The translations under genes and the position numbers were made by a program. Below, piece after piece: positions 1 through 9,320 of a DNA stretch of 11,974 nt (the first letter of the stretch is position 1; each line of letters starts with the position of its first letter). Origin of the DNA: Actinomycetota bacterium (GTDB lineage Bacteria > Actinomycetota > Actinomycetes > Actinomycetales > Microbacteriaceae); the NCBI GenBank assembly GCA_018895315.1, contig JAHIOK010000441.1, positions 1 to 11,974 of the forward strand, given 5' to 3'. The notes under the pieces were generated by a model that saw only the letters and a program-made list of their open reading frames with translations, made no database searches and was not told the DNA's origin.

Positions 1-734
1 ACCGTGGTGTCGACACCGGCGGTCAACAGGGATCGCACGATCATCGGCGCGTACTGCTCGGTGATTTCGCCGCGGTCTGCGGCGGCCCAGATCTGCGCGC
101 CGAAGCCACCGGCGGTGAGGTTCTCGCGTTGGCACTGCTCGCCGATCCACCCCATCACCGGCGCCATGTGGGGAGCGGCAGCGGTGACGAGGGCATTCTG
201 CGGGCCGAAGGCATTGAAGGCGAAGTCGCCGTACGGCAGCAGATTCTCGCGCCCTTCGGTGCCGATGCCCACGGCATCCGGAAAGACGCGCAGCGGAAAG
301 ACCTCGGCGAGGTCGGTCACGGCATCGAACTCGTCCCCGCGTGCCAGCAGTTCATCCACCACGGTCGCGGCATCTCCGCGCCAGCGCTCTTCGAGGTGAC
401 GCAGCGCGCGCCCCGAGATGAGCGGCTCCACGACCGCTCTCGGTGCGTCGTGGCGGGGTGGGTCGGCCTCGAGGAGCACGCTCGGCGGACGCCAGGGCTC
501 TTCGACGCGGAAGTTGGCGAGCCCCACACCTGCGGCGGATTGGAAGGACTGCCAGTCGACGAGGGCCGCATGCACTTCGTCGTATCGCGCCATCGCGTAG
601 ACGCCGTACTTCTCCAGCAGAACGACCGGTCCGGCATCCCGCATCAGCGCGTGCGCCGGCAGCGGGTCGCGCAGAAAGTCCAGGTCGAACGGATCGATTG
701 CGGAGGCATCCGTCGCAGAAAGAGAGGTCGTCAT
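1..734 (-). CDS. CYP199-type cytochrome P450, para-methoxybenzoate O-demethylase (3' part missing)
   Basis: Partial: 244 residues are visible and the gene runs off the left edge just after the I helix, so the heme-cysteine loop is not seen. The start is ATG at 734, 11 nt after the reductase stop, preceded by GAAAGG. The sequence follows Rhodopseudomonas CYP199A4 as I remember it along its whole visible length. The carboxylate-binding Arg and Ser are in PWRPPS (R82, S85; R92/S95 in CYP199A4) and again at R234/S235. The aromatic pocket is Y168, F173 and F176 (Y177, F182, F185). The oxygen-activating acid-alcohol pair is D242-T243 in TAGVDTT. CYP199 enzymes oxidatively remove the para-O-methyl of 4-methoxybenzoates (p-anisate, veratrate), releasing formaldehyde. 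Inferred role: veratrate to vanillate, feeding the LigM-type enzymes nearby. Family assignment is strong; the exact substrate is inferred. Confidence 0.9.
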   Translation of the reverse strand, partial: MTTSLSATDASAIDPFDLDFLRDPLPAHALMRDAGPVVLLEKYGVYAMARYDEVHAALVDWQSFQSAAGVGLANFRVEEPWRPPSVLLEADPPRHDAPRAVVEPLISGRALRHLEERWRGDAATVVDELLARGDEFDAVTDLAEVFPLRVFPDAVGIGTEGRENLLPYGDFAFNAFGPQNALVTAAAPHMAPVMGWIGEQCQRENLTAGGFGAQIWAAADRGEITEQYAPMIVRSLLTAGVDTT

Positions 735-745
735 CGTCGTGCCTT

Positions 746-1729
746 TCACAGATCCAGGATGAGTCGCGGGCTCACCGCGCGGGAGATGCACGGGAACATG
801 CAGGTGGATGCGGCGCGCTCCTGTGCTGTGAGGAGGGCATCGCGGTGGTCGGGGATGCCCGAGACCACGCCCGTCTCGCAGGTACCGCAGATGCCCTGTG
901 CGCACGAGGTGAGCACATCGATGCCCACACGGTGCAGAGCCTCGACGACCGTCTCTTCTGCGGAGACGGTGACGACCTGCCCGCTTCCCGCCAGTTCGAC
1001 TTCGAATGCCGCACGCACCTTGCTCGCCTCTGCACTCGCGGTGAAACGCTCCCAGCGCACGCGGGCCGCCCCGCGCGCGTCGTGCCAGCGAGCCATCTCG
1101 TCGAGCAGCCGCTCCGGCCCGCAGGCGTACACGGCGGTGCCAGCGTCCCGCCCCGGCATCCGGCTCGCGAGTGCAAGCGGGCCGTGTTCGTCTCGCAGGT
1201 GCACCTGCACCCGATCGCCGTAGGCGGCGAGTTCGTCGAGATAGGCCATGCGCGAACGGGTGCCCCCGAGGTACAGCAGCTTCCAGGTGTCACCGAGCAA
1301 CTCGGCCTGATGGATCATCGGAAGGATCGGAGTGATGCCGATACCCCCGGCGATGAAGAGGTAGTCGGATGCGGGGTGAAGGCGAAAGTTGTTGCGGGGG
1401 CCGCCGAATCCCACTGTGTCGCCGACGCGCAGACGTGTGTGCAGGTACTCCGAACCGCCGCGGCCCGCGCGATCGCGCTGCACAGCGATGGTGAAGGCAT
1501 ACGGATCCCAGCGGTCGCCGAGCAGGCTGTACTGCCGGGTGGTTCCGTTCGGGAGCACGATGTCGATGTGCGCGCCCGGTGCCCAGTCGGGAAGTCTCTC
1601 GCCTTCGGGGCGCGACAGCGTCAGTTCGATCACGTCACGGACCACCTCGCGCCGCGCGCGCACCTCGAGGGTTCCGCCGTGTGCGCTGTTTCGTCGAGTG
1701 ATCGTAAAATCCGTCGTCGTCGTCGACAT
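746..1729 (-). CDS. Phthalate-dioxygenase-reductase-type electron transfer protein for the P450
   Basis: A 327-residue single-chain reductase passing electrons from NAD(P)H through flavin and [2Fe-2S] to an oxygenase. Domain order is flavin, NAD, ferredoxin. The flavin motif RQYS is at 65-68, the nucleotide-binding AGGIGITP at 127-134, and CGP at 203-205. The C-terminal plant-type cluster is ligated by C276, C281, C284 and C314 in the CxxxxCxxC...C pattern. This is the phthalate dioxygenase reductase / VanB order, not the N-terminal ferredoxin order of GcoB. The ATG at 1729 was chosen because AGGAGG lies 4-6 nt upstream and the flavin domain begins soon after; the frame stays open to 1924 but that extension reads like non-coding sequence. 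It is the first gene of an operon with the P450 and is very probably its redox partner. I recall a comparable CYP199-reductase pair (PbdA/PbdB) in Rhodococcus. It could also serve other oxygenases. Confidence 0.9.
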   Translation of the reverse strand: MSTTTTDFTITRRNSAHGGTLEVRARREVVRDVIELTLSRPEGERLPDWAPGAHIDIVLPNGTTRQYSLLGDRWDPYAFTIAVQRDRAGRGGSEYLHTRLRVGDTVGFGGPRNNFRLHPASDYLFIAGGIGITPILPMIHQAELLGDTWKLLYLGGTRSRMAYLDELAAYGDRVQVHLRDEHGPLALASRMPGRDAGTAVYACGPERLLDEMARWHDARGAARVRWERFTASAEASKVRAAFEVELAGSGQVVTVSAEETVVEALHRVGIDVLTSCAQGICGTCETGVVSGIPDHRDALLTAQERAASTCMFPCISRAVSPRLILDL

Positions 1730-1806
1730 CGGGGCCTCCTTGCCCAGGCGGCTCCTTCGCCGTCTACGGGAACGGTATTCGCCGCCACTCCCACCGCACG
1801 CGCATA

Positions 1807-1821
1807 TTCCGTTCAACGGAA
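1807..1821. promoter_or_regulatory. Perfect 7-1-7 palindrome, candidate IclR operator
   Basis: TTCCGTT-C-AACGGAA is a perfect inverted repeat in the 134-bp gap between the divergent reductase/P450 operon and the iclR-type gene. IclR-family operators are commonly short palindromes of about 15 bp in exactly this divergent position, so the adjacent regulator is the obvious candidate to bind it. A weaker, related half-site (AACGG at 1771-1775, inside GAACGGTATTC) lies 44 bp to the left and could be a second contact. I could not define convincing -35/-10 pairs on either strand. The palindrome is observed; its function is inferred. Confidence 0.55.
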
Positions 1822-1863
1822 ATCTGCGCGATATGCTCGGGGTCTCGATGGTGAGGAGAACGC

Positions 1864-2727
1864 ATGGCGCGGGGTTCGGCGGGTGAGTCGGTGCTGAGTC
1901 GCCACTTGCGCGTGCTCGGCGCATTCGACGTGCAGCATCCTTTCCTCACGCTCGCCGAGCTCACGGGACGCGCCGGGCTCGCAGCATCCAGCGCCCATCG
2001 CCTGGTCGGCGAACTTGCCGAGCAGGGGCTGCTCGAACGTCTGCCCGATCGCACCTATCGCCTGGGATCACGGTTGTTCGAGCTGGCGAGTCGCACGCCG
2101 GGCGCCCTCGGCCTGCGCGAGATCGCGGGACCGATCCTGCGGGAGGTGCACAGCCGCGTGCGGCAGCACACTCAGCTCGGCATCCGTAGCGGACGCGACG
2201 TGCTCTACGTCGAGCGGATGTCGGCGCGGGATGCCGTCGTCAACGTGACCCTCGTCGGTGGGCGTATCCCGCTGCACGCGTCATCGGTGGGCTTGGTGCT
2301 GCTCGCCCACGCTCCGGCAGATCTCGTCGATGATGTGCTCGATCGCGAGCTCGTCACCTTCACCACCGAGACCATCCGCACCGGCGCAGAGCTTCGCGCC
2401 CGGCTGGGCCGGGTGCGTGCTGACGGGCACGCCGTCACCGACGGCCACATCCACCTCGATGCTCGTGGCGTCGCGGTACCGATCTTCGGCGCGCATGGCG
2501 AAGTCGTCGCCGGCGTGGGTCTCGTCGTCCCCAACGACGGCAGCTCACCGGCCGCGCACATCGAGCTGCTCACCCGTGCCGCGGTCGCGATCTCGTCGGC
2601 ACTCCGAGACGCCTACCTGCCTCCGGGTGATGCATCGGCACCACCCGGAGCGCGGTTGCGGCCGTTGGTCAGTTCTTCCACGAGTTCCATGAAGTACCTG
2701 GCCGAGATCGCCGTCTCTCTCGACTGA
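1864..2727 (+). CDS. IclR-family transcriptional regulator
   Basis: A 287-residue regulator. An N-terminal winged helix-turn-helix spans about residues 10-68 (LTLAELTGRAGLAASSAHRL, then the GLLERLPDRTYRLGSRLFEL wing). An IclR effector-binding domain follows from about 85 to 250 (LREIAGPILREVHSRV, DVLYVERM, RIPLHASSVG, VAVPIFGAHGEVVAGVGLVV). The ATG at 1864 has GAGGAG 5 nt upstream. It is divergent from the P450/reductase operon, so it probably controls that operon and itself from the palindrome at 1807-1821. IclR regulators of aromatic catabolism usually respond to an aromatic acid or ring-cleavage product; the ligand here is unknown. Odd feature: about 35 extra, low-complexity residues at the C-terminus after the normal end of the domain (near YLPPGDASAPPG), so the family part is about 250 residues. 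The stop lies 7 nt from the stop of the convergent LigM paralogue. Confidence 0.9.
   Translation: MARGSAGESVLSRHLRVLGAFDVQHPFLTLAELTGRAGLAASSAHRLVGELAEQGLLERLPDRTYRLGSRLFELASRTPGALGLREIAGPILREVHSRVRQHTQLGIRSGRDVLYVERMSARDAVVNVTLVGGRIPLHASSVGLVLLAHAPADLVDDVLDRELVTFTTETIRTGAELRARLGRVRADGHAVTDGHIHLDARGVAVPIFGAHGEVVAGVGLVVPNDGSSPAAHIELLTRAAVAISSALRDAYLPPGDASAPPGARLRPLVSSSTSSMKYLAEIAVSLD
2621..2650. repeat. Inverted repeat (9-bp arms) inside the iclR 3' end
   Basis: CTCCGGGTG (2621-2629) and CACCCGGAG (2642-2650) are perfect inverted arms with a 12-nt loop, lying within the extra C-terminal coding sequence of the IclR gene. There is no room for a hairpin in the 7-nt gap between the two convergent stops. 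This stem could end transcripts arriving from the minus-strand LigM paralogue. Equally, it may be only a by-product of proline/glycine-rich coding. There is no T-tract on either side. Confidence 0.3.
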
Positions 2728-2734
2728 GCCCGGA

Positions 2735-4096
2735 TCAGTTCTTGCGGTAGTTCTCGCGGGCGAACGCGGAGTAGGGCGCTGCCTCGACCGTCGCGCGGAT
2801 CTGCACCTGACGGTGGGCCTCGACGGCGGGCTTGCGGGAGTTGGGTTCTTCGCCCCACACCACGACCACCTCGGTGCCGGGGGCGGCGTGCGCGGGGTCG
2901 ATGCTCGCGAGGGACGCGAACACCTGCTCGTTGGTGATGTAGCCGGCGTCGTGCGAGATGCCGACCTCCACTCCATCCACGAGTACGCGGTCGACCTGGT
3001 AGACGCCGTAGCGGGCCTTCGGGAAATCGATGTACTTCGCCGGCATCCCGGGCTCGAGCAGGGTGCGCTGGGTGGCGGCGACGTCGTCGGCGCTCCACAC
3101 CAGGGTGACCTTCTTCCGCTGTTCAGCGGCGGCATGCACCTCGAGGGCGGCCCTCCCGATGAAGTCGTGGTCGAACGCGACGCTGCGGCCGTAGCCGAGG
3201 TCGTACGGCGTCAGGTAGTAGTCCTCGATGTCGTCGGACGTGTGGCTTCCTGCGAGCGAACCCACCCGGTTCGACGGGAGCCACTGCAGGTAATCGGCGG
3301 TGCCCTCACCGGTGAAGATCGCGGGCAGCGGCGAAGGCACCCAGGCAGACTCGAGGTTCGCCGACGAGTAGGCCTTCGACCCGACGAGCACGAGTCCGAA
3401 CTCCTCGCCTGCCTCGATGATGGCCGATCGCACGTGCTCGCCTTCCGCCCAGGGGCCGAAGAGCTCGAATCCCGGCTGCCCCGCCATCCCATGGCGGAGG
3501 GAACGCACGGTGAGCCCGGCGATCGTGAAGGTCGTCATCCCGAAGAACTTCGTGGGGGGCACCGGTGCGCCGGTGAGCTTCTCCATCAGCGCCAGTGCCT
3601 GCGGCCCCTGGATCTCGTAGCGATAGAGCTTCGGGTCGCCGGAGCGCATGAGGGAGTTGCCGTCGCGCTCGAACGTCACGTCGTAGTCGCCGGTCTCGCC
3701 GATGTACTGCACCCAGTCGAGCACCATGAACCACCCGACCAGGTCGAAGACATTGTCTTCGAGGTGGAAGAGGATGGCGTCGCCGATCAGAAACCCCTCG
3801 TGATTGACCGCGACGAACTGCTTCGCGGCATCCACCGGGAAGTTGGCGAAGCTGTTCACACCGGTGTCGGAGAGCAGTCGCAGGGCATCGGGCCCCGAGA
3901 TGAACAGGTCGGTCATGTGGTGGGACTGGTCGAGCAGAGCGACGCTGTCGCGCCACGCGCGCTGCTCAGAACGCCAGTTGCTGAACTCCGGGGTGACGGG
4001 GAAGATCGTCGGGCGCGCCTGCGCGTTGCGGAGCAATTCGACCGGACTCCCGGCGCGGGCAATGGCGTCGGCGGCGGATTCGACGGACTGTGACAC
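2735..4096 (-). CDS. Divergent LigM-like tetrahydrofolate-dependent O-demethylase paralogue (GcvT fold)
   Basis: A 453-residue protein of the aminomethyltransferase-like family, clearly homologous over its full length to the LigM-type product at 5228-6631 ([63 protein letters not shown]). The GTG start at 4096 has AAGGAG 8 nt upstream; earlier in-frame codons have no comparable site. LigM-type enzymes transfer an aryl O-methyl to tetrahydrofolate in the cytoplasm. The catalytic tyrosine is kept (Y243 in KAYSS), as is the HH pair at H59/H60. Two substrate-site positions differ: the LigM Tyr31 position is F32 and the Arg122 position is W122. The folate role is likely retained but the methyl-donor substrate is probably not vanillate. 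Candidates are syringate, 3-O-methylgallate, a neutral guaiacyl compound, or a non-aromatic methyl donor. It is monocistronic and divergent from a LysR regulator. Confidence 0.85.
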   Translation of the reverse strand: MSQSVESAADAIARAGSPVELLRNAQARPTIFPVTPEFSNWRSEQRAWRDSVALLDQSHHMTDLFISGPDALRLLSDTGVNSFANFPVDAAKQFVAVNHEGFLIGDAILFHLEDNVFDLVGWFMVLDWVQYIGETGDYDVTFERDGNSLMRSGDPKLYRYEIQGPQALALMEKLTGAPVPPTKFFGMTTFTIAGLTVRSLRHGMAGQPGFELFGPWAEGEHVRSAIIEAGEEFGLVLVGSKAYSSANLESAWVPSPLPAIFTGEGTADYLQWLPSNRVGSLAGSHTSDDIEDYYLTPYDLGYGRSVAFDHDFIGRAALEVHAAAEQRKKVTLVWSADDVAATQRTLLEPGMPAKYIDFPKARYGVYQVDRVLVDGVEVGISHDAGYITNEQVFASLASIDPAHAAPGTEVVVVWGEEPNSRKPAVEAHRQVQIRATVEAAPYSAFARENYRKN

Positions 4097-4133
4097 GGGG
4101 TGAACTCCTTCGTTCGCGATGGATGCCAAGCGC

Positions 4134-4166
4134 GCATCCGTCCCCATGCTAGTTACCGACGGATGC
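4134..4166. repeat. Inverted repeat in the divergent LigM-paralogue/lysR gap
   Basis: GCATCCGTC (4134-4142) and GACGGATGC (4158-4166) are perfect 9-bp inverted arms around a 15-nt spacer. They lie between the GTG of the LigM paralogue and the probable promoter of the LysR gene. It could be an operator, or a hairpin at the 5' end of the minus-strand transcript. The same 9-mer forms part of the terminator at 5187-5218, and GGATGC/GCATCC is a very common word throughout this genome, which lowers its weight as a specific site. Confidence 0.35.
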
Positions 4167-4183
4167 TCCACACTCCGTCTGGG

Positions 4184-4198
4184 ATAATCTCTCCTTAT
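4184..4198. promoter_or_regulatory. LysR-type box (ATAA-N7-TTAT) overlapping a GATAAT -10
   Basis: ATAA (4184-4187), 7 nt, then TTAT (4195-4198) is a perfect short dyad that satisfies the T-N11-A rule for LysR-family recognition sites. It overlaps GATAAT (4183-4188), the best -10-like hexamer upstream of the LysR gene on the plus strand. That arrangement is typical of LysR autorepression with activation of the divergent gene. No clear -35 is visible. The motif is seen directly; binding is inferred. Confidence 0.5.
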
Positions 4199-4246
4199 GC
4201 CACGACAAGGATGTCTTACCCGCGCACCCGCACCGGGATCGTCGCG

Positions 4247-5188
4247 GTGGATCTGAACCTCGTCCGGGTCTTCGTGGCGATCTACGAGACCCGCAGTCTC
4301 ACGACGACCGCGGCACGCCTCTACGTCACGCAGCCCGCCGTCAGTCAGGCGCTGGGAAGACTGCGGCGCGAGCTCGATGACCCTCTGTTCGAGCGCGCCG
4401 GTCGGCAGATGCAGCCGACGCCGCTCGCCGAGAGCGTCTTCCCGGGCTTTCGCGAGTCGATCACGCGCATCGACCGCACCCTCGACGCCGTGCGCGGTTT
4501 CGATCCGTCCGATTCGCACAAGCTGTTCCGCCTTGCGCTGTCGGAGCTGGGAGAGATCGGCTGGCTGCCCGCGATCCTCCGCGCTGTGCGTCGGCGCGCG
4601 CCGCATCTGCGCATCGAGGTGGTTCCGCTGGACATCGCACAGCTCTCCGAGTGGCTGGCGCGCGGCGTCGTCGATCTCGCGATCACCCCCGCCGGTCTTC
4701 CCGGGGCGTTCGACCATGTGCCCCTGAAATCGCAGGCGTACGGTGCGGCGATGTCGGCGCAGCACCCGCTCGCCGTGGGCGACCTCGATCTGGACGCCTA
4801 CCTCGCCGCCGCCCACGTGAGCGTGGCCAGCGATTCCGGGGCGGCCATGCTCGAGTCGGCGCAGCGCAGAGCCGGCGCCATCGTCTCTCCCCAGGTGGCC
4901 GTGCGCCATTTCGCGACGCTGCCACCCCTGCTGGCGGCGAGCCGCGAGCTGATCGCGACCGTGCCCGACACGATCGCGGCCGGCTGGGCGACGACGTGGC
5001 CGCTCGTCGTTCGGCCGTTGCCGTTCGCGATGCCCCCCGTCGAACTGTGCCTGTACCGCCGTGCGACCACTCAGCAGACCGCGGCGCTCGACTGGCTGTT
5101 CGCGACGGTGTCGCAGGCCGTGCGCGGCTCATCGGGGCAGTTCTTCGTGATCCACGGAGACGCGCTGGCTGAGACGGAGCACGCGTAG
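4247..5188 (+). CDS. LysR-family transcriptional regulator between the two ligM-type genes
   Basis: 313 residues from the GTG at 4247. The N-terminal helix-turn-helix covers about residues 3-60 (NLVRVFVAIYETRSLTTTAA, then RLYVTQPAVSQALGRLRREL and PLFERAGRQMQPTPLAE). A periplasmic-binding-protein-like effector domain follows from about residue 88 to the end. I chose 4247 because LysR proteins characteristically begin with (M/V)DLNL just before the first helix and the length is then typical. ATG 4211 is in frame, but its AAGG abuts the start codon. The gene is divergent from the LigM paralogue at 2735-4096 and convergent with ligM across a hairpin terminator. Its likeliest target is the divergent paralogue and itself, through the box at 4184-4198. 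The effector is unknown; an aromatic acid is plausible from context. Confidence 0.87.
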   Translation: MDLNLVRVFVAIYETRSLTTTAARLYVTQPAVSQALGRLRRELDDPLFERAGRQMQPTPLAESVFPGFRESITRIDRTLDAVRGFDPSDSHKLFRLALSELGEIGWLPAILRAVRRRAPHLRIEVVPLDIAQLSEWLARGVVDLAITPAGLPGAFDHVPLKSQAYGAAMSAQHPLAVGDLDLDAYLAAAHVSVASDSGAAMLESAQRRAGAIVSPQVAVRHFATLPPLLAASRELIATVPDTIAAGWATTWPLVVRPLPFAMPPVELCLYRRATTQQTAALDWLFATVSQAVRGSSGQFFVIHGDALAETEHA

Positions 5189-5218
5189 GGGGACGGATGC
5201 CGCAGCATCCGTCCCCCT
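5187..5218. terminator. Bidirectional hairpin terminator between lysR and ligM
   Basis: A perfect 14-bp stem (5187-5200 with 5205-5218, core GGGGGACGGATGC / GCATCCGTCCCCC) closed by a CGCA tetraloop. It starts inside the TAG of the LysR gene and ends 9 nt before the ligM stop codon on the other strand. The perfect GC-rich stem in a convergent gap strongly suggests an intrinsic terminator serving both strands. A T-tract is lacking, as is common in actinobacteria. Confidence 0.8.
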
Positions 5219-5227
5219 CCGTCGTGG

Positions 5228-7543
<2,316 letters not shown>

Positions 7544-7547
<4 letters not shown>

Positions 7548-8248
7548 CCCACGTCATCGTCACCGACATCGAACGAGCGGATGCCGCGACGATCGATGCC
7601 CTCGGAGTGCACGGAGTCGCCACCGTGCACGAAGCGATGGGGCGCACGGGGCTCGCCGGCCCCGCGCTGCGACCGATCCAGGACGGTACGCGCATCGCTG
7701 GTTCGGCGGTGACCGTCCTCAGCTGGCCCGGCGACAACCTCATGATCCACGCCGCTGTCGAGCAGTGTCAGGCGGGCGACATCCTCGTCGTGGCGACGGT
7801 GTCACCGTCGCTCGACGGTTCGTTCGGCGAGCTGTTCGCGACGGCCCTGCACCATCGCGGCGTGCAAGGGCTCGTGACCACGGGCGGAGTGCGGGATGTC
7901 GTGGACCTCCGCGCGATGGGTTTCCCGGTGTGGTCGGCCGCGGTGAATGCGCAGGGGACGGTGAAGGCGACACCCGGCTCGGTCAACGTGCCGATCGTTG
8001 TCGGCGGCACCACCGTGCGACCAGGTGACGTGATCGTGGCGGACGACGACGGCGTGCTGTGCGTGCCGCGAGCGACCGCGGCTGAGGCGCTCGCCGCCTC
8101 GGATGCCCGCGTCGAACGCGAGGCTGCGGCTCGCGCCGACTATCAGTCCGGTGGGCTCAGCCTCGATCGCAACAAGCTCCGCGGAGTGTTGCGCGACCTC
8201 GGGGTGACTTATATGACGCAAGCGGAATATGACGATGGCGGTCGCTGA
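7544..8248 (+). CDS. galC: 4-carboxy-4-hydroxy-2-oxoadipate aldolase, RraA-like class II
   Basis: 234 residues from the GTG at 7544, which overlaps the galB stop by 4 nt. This is the HMG/CHA aldolase (GalC/LigK) branch of the RraA-like fold. It cleaves CHA to pyruvate and oxaloacetate with a divalent metal and often also decarboxylates oxaloacetate. Visible signatures are GVHGVATVHEAMG (21-33), GELFATALHHRGVQGLVTTG (95-114), and GGVRD with R117 and D118, the expected pyruvate- and metal-binding pair. An acidic residue, E96, sits 21 positions before R117, the spacing of the D-x20-R-D aldolase motif, with Glu in place of Asp. The C-terminal helix ends with LGVTYMTQAEYDDGGR. Its last 20 nt overlap galD. 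The order B-C-D matches sequential action on one intermediate. RraA (RNase E inhibitor) is excluded by the motif and context. Confidence 0.92.
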
Positions 8249-9296
8249 CGGCATCCGCTGCCTCCTGATGCGCGGCGGCACATCGAAGGGCGCCTATTTC
8301 TTGGCCGACGACCTGCCGGCAGATGCGGCGACCAGGGCCGACCTGCTGCTGCGGATCATGGGCTCGCCCGATCCGCGACAGATCGACGGCCTCGGCGGGG
8401 CCCACCCGCTGACGAGCAAGGTCGCCGTCGTTTCGACCTCGACCGTGGCCGGGATCGATATCGACTACCTGTTTCTGCAGGTCGGTGTGGATGCGGCATC
8501 CGTCAGCGACAGCCAGACCTGCGGCAATCTGCTCGCGGGCATCGGCCCGTTCGCGGTGGAACGCGGTCTCGTCGCGCCGGGCGATGCGCAGACCACCGTA
8601 CGCATCCGGATGGTCAACACCGGCGATGTCGCGACCGCGCGATTCGCGACCCCCGGAGGCCGTGTCGACTACGACGGCGAGACCGCGATAGACGGGGTGC
8701 CGGGCACCGCCGCTCCGATCGAGCTCGAGATCGGCGGGGGAGCGAAGCCGCTCCTGCCGACCGGAAACGTGGCCGACGTGATCGAGGGACACACCGTGAC
8801 CCTCATCGACAACGGGATGCCGGTGGTGCTGCTGCGCGCCGAGGAGTTCGGCGTCTCGGGGGATGAGGCCCCGGCCGGGCTGGAAGATCGAGCCGACCTG
8901 TGCACGGCCGTCGAGCGCATCCGCGTCCTCGCGGGGCCGCTCATGGCGCTCGGCGATGTCGCGGATACGACGGTGCCGAAGATGATTCTGCTCTCGGCCC
9001 CGACCCGCGGCGGCGCGATCTCGACGCGTGCGTTCATCCCCGCCCGCGTGCACCCCGCGATCGGTGTGCTGATGGCGGCATCGGTGGCCGCCGGCATCCG
9101 CATTCCCGGGGCGGTGGGGTTCGACATCGCGGTGCCGTCCGCGACGGGACCCGACGACATCGAGCATCCGAGTGGTGCTTTTCCCTCGCACGTGACCGTG
9201 CGGAACGACGGCTCCCGCTGGCACGCGACCTCGCTGTCGGTGCGCACCGCTCGCCCTATCTTCGACGGTGTCGTGTTTCCGCGACCCCGTCTCTAA
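8229..9296 (+). CDS. galD: 4-oxalomesaconate tautomerase, PrpF family
   Basis: 355 residues, the normal size for GalD. It belongs to the PrpF/diaminopimelate-epimerase-like fold and interconverts tautomers of 4-oxalomesaconate so that GalB can hydrate it. Family signatures are IRCLLMRGGTSKGAYF (9-24), GSPDPRQIDGLGGAHPLTSK (45-64), SDSQTCGNLLAGIGPFAVE (93-111), RMVNTG, and ALGDVADTTVPKM near residue 240. K64 and C98 match the positions of the catalytic Lys and Cys reported for PrpF. Two ATGs lie 6 nt apart (8229 and 8235); both are inside the galC coding end, giving a 20- or 14-nt overlap with only a weak GCGGA upstream, so coupling to galC translation is likely. A 24-nt gap separates it from the downstream dioxygenase gene. 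Confidence 0.92.
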   Translation: MTMAVADGIRCLLMRGGTSKGAYFLADDLPADAATRADLLLRIMGSPDPRQIDGLGGAHPLTSKVAVVSTSTVAGIDIDYLFLQVGVDAASVSDSQTCGNLLAGIGPFAVERGLVAPGDAQTTVRIRMVNTGDVATARFATPGGRVDYDGETAIDGVPGTAAPIELEIGGGAKPLLPTGNVADVIEGHTVTLIDNGMPVVLLRAEEFGVSGDEAPAGLEDRADLCTAVERIRVLAGPLMALGDVADTTVPKMILLSAPTRGGAISTRAFIPARVHPAIGVLMAASVAAGIRIPGAVGFDIAVPSATGPDDIEHPSGAFPSHVTVRNDGSRWHATSLSVRTARPIFDGVVFPRPRL

Positions 9297-9320
9297 CCGC
9301 ATGTCAGAGAGGACTGCCCG

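Noticed and set aside
443-1897. A plus-strand open frame antisense to the P450 and reductase genes
   Set aside because: It spans two well-supported minus-strand genes and the promoter gap, and shows no protein-family features.
1730-1924. N-terminal extension of the reductase by 65 residues
   Set aside because: The extension would run through the palindrome and into the iclR coding region, and a strong AGGAGG precedes the internal ATG at 1729.
2613-3098. A minus-strand frame ending in a helix-like stretch (MELVEELTNG) opposite the iclR tail
   Set aside because: It overlaps both the LigM paralogue and the IclR coding region in other frames, its upstream part is arginine-rich shadow sequence, and I see no start with a ribosome site.
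2813-4093. A plus-strand open frame of 426 codons antisense to the LigM paralogue
   Set aside because: It is a composition artefact opposite a full-length homologous protein; it has no family features.
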